From Sphingobacterium sp. PCS056 (GTDB lineage: Bacteria; Bacteroidota; Bacteroidia; Sphingobacteriales; Sphingobacteriaceae): a stretch of DNA of 64,000 bases. Under the pieces are notes generated by a model, which was given only the letters and a program-made list of their open reading frames with translations, made no database searches and had not been told where the DNA came from. Positions 8,610 to 17,656 of the stretch are shown piece after piece; the stretch's first letter is position 1, and every line of letters begins with the position of its first letter. Location: positions 124,001 to 188,000 of the forward strand of contig NZ_CP096883.1 in NCBI RefSeq assembly GCF_023273895.1, given 5' to 3'. The position numbers were made by a program, and so were the translations under genes.

Positions 8610-9173
8610 TTAAGATTTCGGTGATCCTGCATTTGTAAAGTATTTAGAATACCACGAATCAGCCAGATCTGAGATGATAACTCCCTTTTTGGTCGAGACA
8701 TGCACAAATTTATTATTATGAAGATAAACACCCACATGATCAATATTACGGCCACCAAATGAAAAGAAGACCAAATCACCTTCTTTTAACTGCGCTGCTC
8801 TTTTATTTTTAACGACCACACTCATATCACGCGACGAACGTGGCAAGTCTTCTTTATATACTTTAAGATAAAGCATACCTACAAAACCAGAACAATCAAC
8901 TCCTTTCTTTGTGGCACCACCCATACGATGTGGTATCCCCATCCATTCGTCAATAAAAGAGTAAAGATTCGGATTGAGCTCCTTTCTCTTTACATGTAGT
9001 AGATCAGCATAACTATCTAAAGAACTTTTACTATAATCTATTCCTCTTGCTTCACTAGCATCGGTCAAAACAGCGTTTCCACGACCATAATTATTCGTCT
9101 TTTTCTTTACAGAGCAACTACTAAGTAAAAGCAACAGACTGATAAAAAATAATAAATTTCGTTTCAAACACAT
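8610..9173 (-). CDS. NlpC/P60 peptidoglycan hydrolase lipoprotein
   Basis: Predicted lipid-anchored cell-wall endopeptidase of 187 residues. Residues 1-19 are a signal peptide and LLSSC gives the lipidated Cys20. The C40 peptidase domain fills residues about 68-180: catalytic Cys94 in GVDCSGFVGMLY, His146 in NIDHVGVYL and a third polar residue, His158, in KFVHVSTKKG. Family members cleave gamma-D-Glu-diaminopimelate bonds in peptide stems, which agrees with the meso-DAP type MurE encoded in this window. It lacks SH3 or LysM targeting domains. The gene is divergent from the EamA exporter. Confidence 0.92.
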   Translation of the reverse strand: MCLKRNLLFFISLLLLLSSCSVKKKTNNYGRGNAVLTDASEARGIDYSKSSLDSYADLLHVKRKELNPNLYSFIDEWMGIPHRMGGATKKGVDCSGFVGMLYLKVYKEDLPRSSRDMSVVVKNKRAAQLKEGDLVFFSFGGRNIDHVGVYLHNNKFVHVSTKKGVIISDLADSWYSKYFTNAGSPKS

Positions 9174-9260
9174 AGTGAATAGTTAATGTTACCCAAATGT
9201 AATAAAACCAAATTTAACAGACAAACACACATATCGTTCTTATTCTACATTTCCAAGTTG

Positions 9261-9268
9261 TAATTTTG
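9261..9268 (+). promoter_or_regulatory. -7 element TAATTTTG of the EamA gene
   Basis: Perfect TAnnTTTG match, 21 bases upstream of the ATG at 9290. The TTG at 9266 inside it is an apparent but unlikely start codon. Confidence 0.6.
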
Positions 9269-9289
9269 TCCGAATTTGAAAAAAGAGAT

Positions 9290-10186
9290 ATGGAAAAATT
9301 AAAAGGTGCTATTGCGGTTTTTATAGGCGCAAGTAGTTTCGGATTGTTATCTACATTTGTAAAAAAAGCATATGCACAAGATTATACCTTAGGACAAGTA
9401 ACAGGTGTACAAGCTATTTTTGGTATGATCATCCTCTGGATGGTCTATTTGTTCATACAGCTACTCAATCCAAAAGCCAACGAAAGCTTTTCCAGAAAAT
9501 CGAATAAATGGAAAATTGTCATTAGCGGTATCTCTACCGGCCTAGTAAGTCTTGTTTATTATAAATGTGTACAATTGGTGCCCGCCTCTTTAGCAATCGT
9601 TTTATTGATGCAATATATATGGATTGGTACACTAATCGAATTCATTATATTCAAAAATAGACCTTCTGGTCGTCAATTGATCGGTATTGCGATCGTCCTT
9701 ATCGGAACTGTATTCGCAACTGGTCTCCTAGAGCACGGGATAGATAAGCTCAACTGGACAGGAATGATATATGGATTGTTAGCAGCTACAGCCTATGCTG
9801 TGTTTCTAATCGTCAATGGACGCGTGGGCAATGATTATCCTCCCATTCAGAAAAGCGCACTAATGGTCACTGGCTCCTGTGTTATGATCTGTTGCATCTT
9901 TCCGCCAACATTTTTGATTTCAGGCGTTTTGGGAGATAGCATATGGCATTATGGGCTTATTCTTTCATTTTTTGGTACAGTTATACCTCCCTTACTATTT
10001 GCCTATGGAATACCTAAAATAGGTTATTCCTTGAGTGGTATTTTAAGTTCAGCAGAATTACCTGTTGCAACTGCAATGTCCTATTTCATATTAAAAGAAG
10101 CAGTAAGTCCGATACAATGGGTTGGTGTATTACTGATATTAGCCACAGTTATTTGGTTAAATTCGAAAAAAGAAGAAACCGTATAA
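9290..10186 (+). CDS. EamA-family drug/metabolite transporter
   Basis: Inner-membrane carrier of 298 residues with about ten transmembrane helices arranged as two EamA repeats (residues about 1-140 and 150-290), as in RhaT/YdcZ-like exporters. The start MEKLKGAIAVFIGASSFG places the first helix at the N-terminus as usual. The frame could be extended to a TTG at 9266, but that codon lies in the -7 promoter element. Typical EamA sequence includes VQLVPASLAIVLLMQYIW and the closing SAELPVATAMSYFILKEAVSPIQWVG split by short loops. The substrate cannot be predicted. Confidence 0.88.
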   Translation: MEKLKGAIAVFIGASSFGLLSTFVKKAYAQDYTLGQVTGVQAIFGMIILWMVYLFIQLLNPKANESFSRKSNKWKIVISGISTGLVSLVYYKCVQLVPASLAIVLLMQYIWIGTLIEFIIFKNRPSGRQLIGIAIVLIGTVFATGLLEHGIDKLNWTGMIYGLLAATAYAVFLIVNGRVGNDYPPIQKSALMVTGSCVMICCIFPPTFLISGVLGDSIWHYGLILSFFGTVIPPLLFAYGIPKIGYSLSGILSSAELPVATAMSYFILKEAVSPIQWVGVLLILATVIWLNSKKEETV

Positions 10187-10189
10187 AAA

Positions 10190-10233
10190 TTAAAGAGGTC
10201 CATGGTAATAACCATGGACCTCTTTAATTTTAT
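10190..10233. terminator. Strong bidirectional terminator between the EamA gene and mtaB
   Basis: A 15-bp perfect stem (AAAGAGGTCCATGGT with its complement) with an AATA loop and A/T tracts on both sides serves the two convergent genes. Confidence 0.9.
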
Positions 10234-10246
10234 ATTTAAGTTGCAC

Positions 10247-11566
10247 TTAGTGCACTAAGACCTCTTTTAATTCTTCTATTTCGACCTCACAGCTATCGGT
10301 AATCGACAGGTATTTCACATGGGCAACCTCATTGACCAACAATGGATCATAAGGAGTACGCACTTTTACATAATTTTTAGAGAACCCATGCATATATCCA
10401 TCCTTCTCATCACTTTCAAACAGTACCTCACCAACTTTATCTAATTGCTTTTCATAAAAAGCACGACGTTTTTTTTCCGATAAAATATGCAACATTTTAC
10501 TACGGTCACTACGCTGAGATCCTGGTACTGCACCTTCCATTTGCGCTGCTATAGTATTCTCACGTTCGGAATACGTGAATACATGCAAATAAGAAATATC
10601 CATCTCATTTAGGAAATTGTAAGTGTCGATAAAATCTTCACGCGTTTCACCCGGGAATCCCACAATAACATCTACACCAATACAGCAATCAGGCATTAAT
10701 TCCTTTATTTTCTCCACACGTTGCGCATAAAGCTCACGTTTATAACGACGACGCATCATGCTTAGCACTTTATTATTTCCAGATTGTAAAGGCATATGAA
10801 AATGTGGAACAAACCGTTTAGATTGAGCCACAAACTCAATAATTTCATTCGCTAAAAGATTAGGCTCAATCGAAGAAATACGAATTCGGTCAATTCCAGT
10901 AACTTCATCCAAAGCTTTTACGAGATCCAAAAACTTATCTTGTCGTTTACCATCCCGAATACCAAAATCACCGATATTAACGCCCGTTAACACAATTTCT
11001 TTCACTCCAGAAGCAGCAATTTCTTCAGCTTGTCGTACAATTTCCTCAATTTTACCAGAGCGACTTGCACCACGCGCAAGAGGAATTGTACAAAAAGTAC
11101 AGGAATAATCGCAACCATCCTGCACTTTCAAAAATGTTCGCGTGCGATCTCCAATAGAATATGCCGATACAAATTGATTTGTTTCATCAATGGGTGCATT
11201 ATAAACAACTGCCTTCTCATTTTTTGTCAGATCATTAATGTGCTCAATGATATTAAACTTCTCTGCAGCACCCAATACCATATCTACTCCTGGTATCTCA
11301 GCAATCTCCGCAGGTTTTAATTGTGCATAACAACCCACAATGGTGATATAGGCATTAGGTGAATATTTAAGCGCTTCCTTCACCACCTTACGACATTTCT
11401 TATCAGCATGATCCGTCACCGAACATGTATTAATTACATAAACATCTGCCGCACTATTAAATGGCGTTGTTTCATAACCCGCGTCTTGAAAGACTCGACC
11501 TATGGAGGATGTTTCTGAAAAATTCAATTTACATCCTAAGGTATAGAAAGCTACTTTTTTACTCAT
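10247..11566 (-). CDS. mtaB: tRNA t6A37 methylthiotransferase MtaB
   Basis: Radical SAM enzyme that converts t6A37 to ms2t6A37 in tRNAs reading ANN codons. From the ATG at 11566 it has 439 residues: an N-terminal UPF0004 domain with three cluster cysteines (FYTLGCKLN, INTCSVTDHADKK, VGCYAQ), a radical SAM core with the CxxxCxxC motif in GCDYSCTFCTIPLARG, and a C-terminal TRAM domain (about 370-435). The order matches MtaB rather than MiaB in having the GCKLNFSE start. A TTG at 11590 extends the frame but lies upstream of the -7 element. Its substrate modification is made by TsaB and TsaD, also in this window. Confidence 0.93.
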   Translation of the reverse strand: MSKKVAFYTLGCKLNFSETSSIGRVFQDAGYETTPFNSAADVYVINTCSVTDHADKKCRKVVKEALKYSPNAYITIVGCYAQLKPAEIAEIPGVDMVLGAAEKFNIIEHINDLTKNEKAVVYNAPIDETNQFVSAYSIGDRTRTFLKVQDGCDYSCTFCTIPLARGASRSGKIEEIVRQAEEIAASGVKEIVLTGVNIGDFGIRDGKRQDKFLDLVKALDEVTGIDRIRISSIEPNLLANEIIEFVAQSKRFVPHFHMPLQSGNNKVLSMMRRRYKRELYAQRVEKIKELMPDCCIGVDVIVGFPGETREDFIDTYNFLNEMDISYLHVFTYSERENTIAAQMEGAVPGSQRSDRSKMLHILSEKKRRAFYEKQLDKVGEVLFESDEKDGYMHGFSKNYVKVRTPYDPLLVNEVAHVKYLSITDSCEVEIEELKEVLVH

Positions 11567-11900
11567 AATGATTTTGCAAAAATACAACAAAAAGCTCCAA
11601 ATGAAAATTCTTAATTCTGATTTACACGCTTTTCAATTAATTATGAGATTTTAATGATTCAAATAAAGGAGCCATGGACTTCATATCACTATTTTTCGCC
11701 TATTTATAAGATCTCTTAAAAAGAGCCTATTTCAGTTTTACCCGCACGCACTTTTTAGAATCATAATGTGAATACTTCAAAAATATCTTACCTTCGTATA
11801 TAATATTATATGTTTATATCATGATCAGCTTTAAAGCAATCATAAATTCAAAAAGCTTCGTCATTTCATAATCACAAATAAATAAAAGCAACTATTTACA
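11567..11900. other. Divergent intergenic region mtaB/thyA
   Basis: 334 bp. It holds the mtaB -7 element and a possible thyA -7 element, TACCTTCG at 11789-11796 (one mismatch to TAnnTTTG). I see no gene, and no convincing hairpin. Confidence 0.5.
11577..11584 (-). promoter_or_regulatory. -7 element TATTTTTG of mtaB
   Basis: Perfect TAnnTTTG match on the minus strand with only ten bases to the ATG, predicting a leader of a few nucleotides or a near-leaderless transcript. Confidence 0.6.
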
Positions 11901-12722
11901 ATGAAACAATACCTTGACTTACTAGAGCACGTATATACAAATGGGGTCACTAAGACTGACCGTACTGGAACAGGAACTAAGAGTGTATTTGGATATCAGA
12001 TGCGTTTCAATTTAAAAGAAGGCTTCCCATTGGTGACGACAAAAAAGTTACATTTAAGATCTATTCTGCATGAATTAATCTGGTTTTTGAAGGGAGATAC
12101 AAACATCAAATATTTAAAAGATAATGGAGTAAGCATTTGGGACGAATGGGCAGATGAAAATGGTAATTTAGGTCCTGTTTATGGCTCACAATGGCGATCA
12201 TGGCCAACACCCGATGGTGGACATATTGACCAGATTGAAAACATCATCAAGCAATTAAAAACATCACCAGATTCGAGAAGAATAATTGTTTCAGCTTGGA
12301 ATGTTGCAGAAATCGAAAATATGGCTTTGCCTCCATGTCATGCATTTTTTCAATTCTATGTTGCCCCTGCCGATCCTGAAAATGGAATTTTAAAACCACA
12401 GTTATCTTGTCAGCTGTATCAAAGAAGTGCAGATATCTTTTTAGGTGTACCTTTTAACATCGCTTCTTATGCATTGTTAACGATGATGGTCGCTCAGGTA
12501 TGTGATATGGAAGCCGCTGAGTTTATTCATACATTAGGAGATGCCCATATTTACAGTAATCACTTCGAACAAACAGAACTACAATTAAGCCGTGCGCCCA
12601 AGACATTACCTCAATTAAAAATCAATCCAGAAATAAAGGATATTTTCGAGTTCAAATTTGAAGACTTCGAATTGCTAAACTACGAGTCACATCCGCATAT
12701 CAAAGCACCAGTGGCAGTTTAA
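11901..12722 (+). CDS. thyA: Thymidylate synthase
   Basis: Makes dTMP from dUMP with 5,10-methylene-tetrahydrofolate, yielding dihydrofolate. The 273 residues begin [15 protein letters not shown]. Visible motifs are the phosphate-binding [12 protein letters not shown], the WFLKGDTN and VYGSQWRSW segments, catalytic Cys146 in [14 protein letters not shown], the [18 protein letters not shown] stretch and HIYSNHFEQ. All are as in classical ThyA, so the flavin-dependent ThyX is not needed. folA, which recycles the dihydrofolate, follows after 37 bp but has its own promoter-like element. Confidence 0.97.
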   Translation: MKQYLDLLEHVYTNGVTKTDRTGTGTKSVFGYQMRFNLKEGFPLVTTKKLHLRSILHELIWFLKGDTNIKYLKDNGVSIWDEWADENGNLGPVYGSQWRSWPTPDGGHIDQIENIIKQLKTSPDSRRIIVSAWNVAEIENMALPPCHAFFQFYVAPADPENGILKPQLSCQLYQRSADIFLGVPFNIASYALLTMMVAQVCDMEAAEFIHTLGDAHIYSNHFEQTELQLSRAPKTLPQLKINPEIKDIFEFKFEDFELLNYESHPHIKAPVAV

Positions 12723-12737
12723 CAATAATGATTCCTA

Positions 12738-12745
12738 TACTTTTG
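12738..12745 (+). promoter_or_regulatory. -7 element TACTTTTG of folA
   Basis: Perfect TAnnTTTG match in the thyA-folA gap, 14 bases before the folA ATG, which suggests folA can be transcribed independently with a very short leader. Confidence 0.55.
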
Positions 12746-12759
12746 TGTAAAATATAAAT

Positions 12760-13254
12760 ATGAGTAAATTGAAAATAACATTAATCGTAGCCGCAACTGA
12801 AAATAACGTCATCGGCAAAGGAAATAAAATGCCTTGGCACTTACCTAATGACCTTAAATATTTCAAAAAAAACACATTAGAACACAGTGTAGTCATGGGT
12901 AGAAAAACCTTTGAATCATTAGGAAAACCACTACCAGATCGCAGGAATATCATTTTAACTCGTGATATGACAGCAAAATCCGATGAGGTAGATATTGCCA
13001 ATAGTTTTCAAGAAGTATTGAACTACTGCAGAGATGAAAGAGAAATTTTTATCATCGGTGGTGGCGAAATATTTAAACAAACACTACCATTTGCCGATAA
13101 AGTTTTGCTCACTCGACTGCACACAACTATAGAAGGAGATGCTTACTTTCCTGATTTACCAGCACAGGAATGGGAGCTGGAAAGCGAAGAAAAACATGTA
13201 AAAGACGAAAAACATGCTTTTGATTATAGTTTTCAAGTATATGTAAGAAAATAA
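12760..13254 (+). CDS. folA: Dihydrofolate reductase
   Basis: NADPH-dependent reduction of dihydrofolate to tetrahydrofolate. The protein has 164 residues. Key segments are LIVAATENNVIGKGNKMPWHLPNDLKYF split by the Met20-type loop, with the acidic substrate residue in PNDLKYF, the VVMGRKTFESLGKPLPDRRNIILTR nucleotide-binding block and FIIGGGEIFKQTLP. It lies 37 bp after thyA, forming the standard thyA-folA couple, and is followed by a hairpin. It is the target of trimethoprim; nothing unusual is visible in the active site. Confidence 0.97.
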   Translation: MSKLKITLIVAATENNVIGKGNKMPWHLPNDLKYFKKNTLEHSVVMGRKTFESLGKPLPDRRNIILTRDMTAKSDEVDIANSFQEVLNYCRDEREIFIIGGGEIFKQTLPFADKVLLTRLHTTIEGDAYFPDLPAQEWELESEEKHVKDEKHAFDYSFQVYVRK

Positions 13255-13257
13255 TAT

Positions 13258-13287
13258 GAGGCTTCCTAAATAATAGGAAGCCTTAAT
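13258..13287 (+). terminator. Hairpin downstream of folA
   Basis: A perfect 10-bp stem AGGCTTCCTA / TAGGAAGCCT with a short loop. The T-tract after it is weak (TTAATCAT), so termination may be partial. Confidence 0.6.
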
Positions 13288-13327
13288 CATAAAACTACCT
13301 TTCGAAAATTATCAGACCTAAACCGAT

Positions 13328-14572
13328 ATGCGTAAATACCTCACTCTTTTATTCATAAGTTTCATACCTTATTCCTTTGCTCAAAAAATGGACACGATTT
13401 ATCTCGAAAAACTTCTAAGAAGCCATCCCGAACTTTTTCAAAAAATCTTAGATCACCCCAATAAAAATGAAGTTCAGATTCTTTATACGCAGATTGACAG
13501 AGATAAAAACAATATACCACATTTTACATCATTTAGCTACAGATTAGACCCAAACTGGTATTTCTATCCTGCCAGCACTGTAAAACTCCCAACAGCAATT
13601 TTAGCATTAGAAAAAATAAATGAACTAAACATGGTAGGATTATCAAAAGACACACCGTTAAGAATAGATTCATCTTACGAAAAGCAAACCGCTGTATCAA
13701 AAGACCAATCTGCTAAAAATGGGCTCCCCTCAATTGGTCAATATATTAAAAAAATCCTTTTGACAAGTGACAATGATGCTCAAAATAGACTGTTTGAATT
13801 TATTGGTCGAGCCGAATTGAATAGCAAATTGATAAAACATGGTACCAAAAATAGTCGCATTGTCAATAGGCTTGCAATTGGAGATAAAGGTATCTGGGCA
13901 AAACATACAAATTCAATAACGTTTTATCAAGGAGGCAATCCGGTCTATAAACAAGAGGCACAATATGATCCAAATGATTATCCAATTAAGCTTCAAAATA
14001 CAGTTCAGGGAAAAGGTTATATGAATGATAAAGATGAAATTATTTACGAACCATGGAGTTTTGAGGGGCTCAATGTATATCCCTTAGATGACCAACAAAT
14101 GATATTAAAAAAATTATTATTCCCAGAAGCATTTAAGTCGCGTGAAAGATTTCAACTTACCAAAGAAGATTACTCTTTTATATATGACTACATGTCTCGG
14201 TACCCATTTGAATCTGATTATCCTAAATACGACACAACAGAATTTTGGCCCACCTACAGTAAATTACTTTTTTATGGTCGCGACAAAGAAGCATCTCTAA
14301 ATCCAAATATCCGTATCTTCAATAAATATGGCGATTCGTATGGATACAATATAGACAATGCATATATTGTTGATTTTGAGAAAGGAATAGAATTTCTACT
14401 TGCAGTAGTTGTACAATCTAATGAAAATGGGATTTATAATGATGGAATCTATGAGTATGACACCGTCACTTATCCATTTCTCAAAAACATAGGTCAGGTC
14501 ATCTATCAAGAAGAACTTAAAAGAGATAAAAAAGTAAAACCCGATCTCTCAAAATTTGATTTTAGAAAATAA
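13328..14572 (+). CDS. Secreted serine hydrolase, class A beta-lactamase fold
   Basis: A 414-residue predicted periplasmic protein with a signal peptide (MRKYLTLLFISFIPYSFAQ). It shows the penicillin-recognising-enzyme motifs: Ser83-x-x-Lys86 in YPASTVKLPT, Ser147-Asp148-Asn149 in LLTSDNDAQNRLFEFIG, and a KTG-like triad Lys333-Tyr334-Gly335 in FNKYGDSYGYN. It is much longer than class A beta-lactamases (~290 residues), with an insertion about residues 190-310 between the second and third motifs. It belongs to the beta-lactamase2-like serine hydrolases of Bacteroidota; activity against beta-lactams should not be assumed. It stands alone between two hairpins. Confidence 0.85.
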   Translation: MRKYLTLLFISFIPYSFAQKMDTIYLEKLLRSHPELFQKILDHPNKNEVQILYTQIDRDKNNIPHFTSFSYRLDPNWYFYPASTVKLPTAILALEKINELNMVGLSKDTPLRIDSSYEKQTAVSKDQSAKNGLPSIGQYIKKILLTSDNDAQNRLFEFIGRAELNSKLIKHGTKNSRIVNRLAIGDKGIWAKHTNSITFYQGGNPVYKQEAQYDPNDYPIKLQNTVQGKGYMNDKDEIIYEPWSFEGLNVYPLDDQQMILKKLLFPEAFKSRERFQLTKEDYSFIYDYMSRYPFESDYPKYDTTEFWPTYSKLLFYGRDKEASLNPNIRIFNKYGDSYGYNIDNAYIVDFEKGIEFLLAVVVQSNENGIYNDGIYEYDTVTYPFLKNIGQVIYQEELKRDKKVKPDLSKFDFRK

Positions 14573-14616
14573 AAAAAAACCGCTTTACAACCTATCGTAA
14601 AGCGGTTTTTTTTAAA
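14573..14616. terminator. Bidirectional terminator between the serine hydrolase gene and ddl
   Basis: AAAAACCGCTTTAC / GTAAAGCGGTTTTT gives a long GC-containing stem with A and T tracts at both ends; it serves the two convergent genes. Confidence 0.9.
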
Positions 14617-14634
14617 AAATTCATCTTTTACCGA

Positions 14635-15639
14635 TTATCTTTTCAGAGCCACTTCAATTAAAGTACCATAAAACTCTTGTTCAGTCATCCCAGTCGCACG
14701 TACTTGCTGCGGAATAAAGCTCTGCGGAGTTTGTCCTGGAATGGTATTGATTTCAATAAAATAAAACTTATCCGTATCGTTTTCCAAAAAGAAATCAATA
14801 CGGACCATTCCTTTGCAATTCAATCGCACATAAATTTCCTTTAATATCTTTGCAATTCGAGATTGTTGTTCTTCATTAAGATCTGCAGGAGTGATTTCTT
14901 CCGTTAATCCAGGAATATACTTAGCCTCGAAATCAAAAAACTCGCGTGTAGTTTTCACCTCCGTTGCAGGAAGTACAATCAATTCACCATCTATATTACG
15001 ATAGATTCCTTCAGAAAATTCACGTCCATGTACAAACTCCTCTATGATCACTTGGCTCCCTGTATTCTCCGCATCAAAAGCCTTATCAATAGCGGCCTGT
15101 AACTCTTCAGCAACTTTTACTTTTGTCATACCGATACTACTACCCCCAGCATTTGGTTTTACAAAATACGGAAGTGATAATTTCTCTTCCACTAAGGACA
15201 CACCTTCTGCACGTTGCGTATCAAATAATAACACCGATTTTGCTAAGTTTATATGTTCAATATCTGCGAGTATTGCTTTTGTATATCCCTTATTCATGGT
15301 CAGCGCCGAAGTCAAGGCATCGCAAGAAGTATAAGGTATACCCACTAAATCAAAATAACTTTGCAGACGACCATCCTCACCAGGAGAACCATGTACCATG
15401 ATAAATGCTAAATCAAACTTCAATATGCTATCATTGAGCAATAAGGTGAAATCTTCTTTATTGATAGGACATTTTATCCCAGAATCACTTACATAAAACC
15501 AAGCATCCTGTGTAATCGTAATTTGATAGATATCATATTTGTCATGATCCAACTGTGAATAAACAAATGCCGAACTTTTAAAAGAAACTTCCGCTTCGCC
15601 TGTATAACCTCCAGTTATTAATGCTATTTTTGTTTTCAT
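14635..15639 (-). CDS. ddl: D-alanine--D-alanine ligase
   Basis: ATP-grasp enzyme that joins two D-alanines for the end of the peptidoglycan stem peptide; MurF then adds the dipeptide. It has 334 residues. N-terminal LITGGYTGEAEVSFKSS, the HGSPGEDGRLQSYFDLVGIPYTS segment, the ATP-grasp lysines in LPYFVKPNAGGSSIGMTKV, and RIDFFLENDTDKFYFIEINTIPGQT split around the metal-binding Asp, Glu and Asn residues are intact. The gene is located 22 kb from the dcw cluster instead of inside it, and shares a divergent intergenic region with the PASTA-mltG operon. Confidence 0.96.
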   Translation of the reverse strand: MKTKIALITGGYTGEAEVSFKSSAFVYSQLDHDKYDIYQITITQDAWFYVSDSGIKCPINKEDFTLLLNDSILKFDLAFIMVHGSPGEDGRLQSYFDLVGIPYTSCDALTSALTMNKGYTKAILADIEHINLAKSVLLFDTQRAEGVSLVEEKLSLPYFVKPNAGGSSIGMTKVKVAEELQAAIDKAFDAENTGSQVIIEEFVHGREFSEGIYRNIDGELIVLPATEVKTTREFFDFEAKYIPGLTEEITPADLNEEQQSRIAKILKEIYVRLNCKGMVRIDFFLENDTDKFYFIEINTIPGQTPQSFIPQQVRATGMTEQEFYGTLIEVALKR

Positions 15640-15661
15640 AAAATTATAGTGATTCTTATAG

Positions 15662-15669
15662 CAAATATA
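15662..15669 (-). promoter_or_regulatory. -7 element TATATTTG of ddl
   Basis: Perfect TAnnTTTG match on the minus strand, 22 bases before the ddl ATG. Confidence 0.5.
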
Positions 15670-15693
15670 ATTTGCGATACACAGAAAAACGAA

Positions 15694-15701
15694 TAATTTT
15701 G
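15694..15701 (+). promoter_or_regulatory. -7 element TAATTTTG of the PASTA-mltG operon
   Basis: Perfect TAnnTTTG match on the plus strand, about 92 bases before the PASTA gene. It lies back-to-back with the ddl element, with 24 bases between them. Confidence 0.45.
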
Positions 15702-15793
15702 TTCAATAATTAAATGAAGTGTATTCGAAACAAATAATGGCGCTAAACTTGCTTGAAAAGAATACTATAAAATGATTTTTTAAAGAAATATAA

Positions 15794-16612
15794 ATGTCAA
15801 AAATATTACAATATTTAAGAACTAATACGTTTAGAAACAATCTTCTAATTGCCATAGGTTTTGTTTTAGCAATTTTCCTATTCATCTATTTAGGTTTAAA
15901 AGTATATACGAAACATGATGAGTCCATCGAAGTCCCACAAGTAAAGGGATTACATGTCAGTGCTGCTATTTCAGCATTAGAGAATGCTAATTTAGAATAT
16001 CAGATTGATTCTGTGTATCAAATGGATGCTAAACCCGGCTTGGTGATTGAGCAAGATCCTGAACCCAAATTTCATGTAAAAACCGGAAGAACAATTTATC
16101 TGACCATTATTACACAAGTAGCGCCTGAAATTGCTTTCCCTAAAATTAAGGATAAAACATTAATTGAAGCTTCTTCCATACTAAAAAATCATAATTTACG
16201 TATAGGTGATACAACTTATGTAGCTGATATCGCAAGAGACATCGTATTAGATGCCCAATTTGCAGGACAGTCTATTCGTGAAGGCAGAATGATTACAAAA
16301 GGATCTAAGATTGATTTAATACTCGGTAATGGTCAAGGTGCAAATGAAGTTCAAATACCAGATTTGTCAGGGCTTACTGTTGCAGAAGCAAAATTTGCAC
16401 TTCAAGGAATAGGATTATCCTTAGGGACTGTTACATATGATATTGGTGTTTCAGACACCAGTACCGCGCGTGTCATTACACAATTTCCAGGATTAGAAAC
16501 AGGTATAACAAGTATTGGTTCTAAAATTGACCTCACTTTGTCAAATAGCATTCCGACTACTCCTACAACAACAAATCCTTCTTCAACACAAAAACAAAAA
16601 ACAAATCCATAA
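15794..16612 (+). CDS. Membrane-anchored three-PASTA protein
   Basis: A 272-residue protein with a short cytoplasmic N-terminus, one transmembrane helix (LIAIGFVLAIFLFIYLGLKVY region, residues about 18-37) and three consecutive PASTA domains at about 44-110, 112-180 and 184-250, each with the pattern hxVPxhxGhxxxxAxxxLxxxxL and a closing PxxG-type turn. A Pro/Thr-rich tail follows. PASTA domains bind muropeptides or beta-lactams in Ser/Thr kinases and PBPs, but here there is no kinase or transpeptidase domain. It heads an operon with mltG (2-bp gap), which points to a role in cell-wall synthesis or sensing. Confidence 0.9.
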   Translation: MSKILQYLRTNTFRNNLLIAIGFVLAIFLFIYLGLKVYTKHDESIEVPQVKGLHVSAAISALENANLEYQIDSVYQMDAKPGLVIEQDPEPKFHVKTGRTIYLTIITQVAPEIAFPKIKDKTLIEASSILKNHNLRIGDTTYVADIARDIVLDAQFAGQSIREGRMITKGSKIDLILGNGQGANEVQIPDLSGLTVAEAKFALQGIGLSLGTVTYDIGVSDTSTARVITQFPGLETGITSIGSKIDLTLSNSIPTTPTTTNPSSTQKQKTNP

Positions 16613-16614
16613 AA

Positions 16615-17655
16615 ATGGAAAATAAAAAGAAAATACCAAGTTGGTTAAAAATTAGCATTCTCCTGATCTTTGTCGTTGGAGGTTATTTTGGTTGGACGGC
16701 TTACAAGACCTTCTTAGCGTCAAATGTTACCGACAATCAAAAATATTTATATATCAATACAGGAGACACTTATGCACAAGTATTGCAAAAGATCAAAGAA
16801 CAAAAAATAGTTTCCGATCCTACTAGTTTTGATAGAGCAGCAAAATATCAAAATTACACCGATAATGTTAAGCCCGGACGTTACGCATTGACACCTGGTA
16901 TGAACAACAGAAGATTTATTGGTAATTTAAGAGGTGGTTATCAGGAACCAGTTAAGTTTAGGTTTGAAAATATCCGTTTAAAAGAAAATTTCGCCGCAAA
17001 ATTAGCAGATAATTTTGAAGCAGATTCTGTTACATTTTTGACGTTACTCAATAATGAAGATCTAGCAAAATCGTATGGTTTTACTAAGGACAATTTCATT
17101 GCGATGTTTATCCCGAATACATACGAGCTGTATTGGAATACAACACCTGAAAAGCTATTTGCCAGATTTCATGATGAATGGGAAAAATTTTGGACACCGG
17201 AGCGTTTGGCTAAAGCAAAAGCAATCAATTTGACACCTCAGCAAGTAAGTTCACTTGCAGCAATTGTAAAAGGTGAAGCATTGCATAAAGATGAAATGCC
17301 TGCTATAGCTGGTTTATATTTAAACAGGCTGCAAAAAGGAATGTTATTACAAGCAGATCCAACAGTTATTTTTGCCAATAACGATTTCACTATCCGTCGT
17401 GTACTAAATAAACACTTGAGAGTAGATAATCCTTATAACACTTACGTCTACAAAGGTCTTCCTCCAGGTCCGATTATGATGCCAAGTATTGTAGCAATAG
17501 ATGCGGTGCTGAATTACAAGCACCATGATTATATTTATATGTGTGCCAAAGAAGATTTTTCAGGTTATCATGCGTTTGCCACAAATGTTGCCGAACATCA
17601 AATAAATGCACGTAAATTTCAAAAAGCATTAGACGAACGAAATATCAAAAAATAA
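16615..17655 (+). CDS. mltG: Endolytic murein transglycosylase MltG
   Basis: Inner-membrane lytic transglycosylase that cleaves nascent glycan strands and is thought to set their length. The protein has 346 residues: one N-terminal transmembrane helix (about 11-28), a LysM-like subdomain (TGDTYAQVLQKIKEQKIV), and the YceG catalytic domain with the catalytic Glu in AAIVKGEALHKDEMPAIAG, LYLNRLQKGMLLQADPTV and the conserved NPYNTYVYKGLPPGPI block. It begins 2 bp after the PASTA gene and is followed after 1 bp by the thioesterase gene, so it is translationally linked to both. Confidence 0.95.
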   Translation: MENKKKIPSWLKISILLIFVVGGYFGWTAYKTFLASNVTDNQKYLYINTGDTYAQVLQKIKEQKIVSDPTSFDRAAKYQNYTDNVKPGRYALTPGMNNRRFIGNLRGGYQEPVKFRFENIRLKENFAAKLADNFEADSVTFLTLLNNEDLAKSYGFTKDNFIAMFIPNTYELYWNTTPEKLFARFHDEWEKFWTPERLAKAKAINLTPQQVSSLAAIVKGEALHKDEMPAIAGLYLNRLQKGMLLQADPTVIFANNDFTIRRVLNKHLRVDNPYNTYVYKGLPPGPIMMPSIVAIDAVLNYKHHDYIYMCAKEDFSGYHAFATNVAEHQINARKFQKALDERNIKK

Positions 17656-17656
17656 T

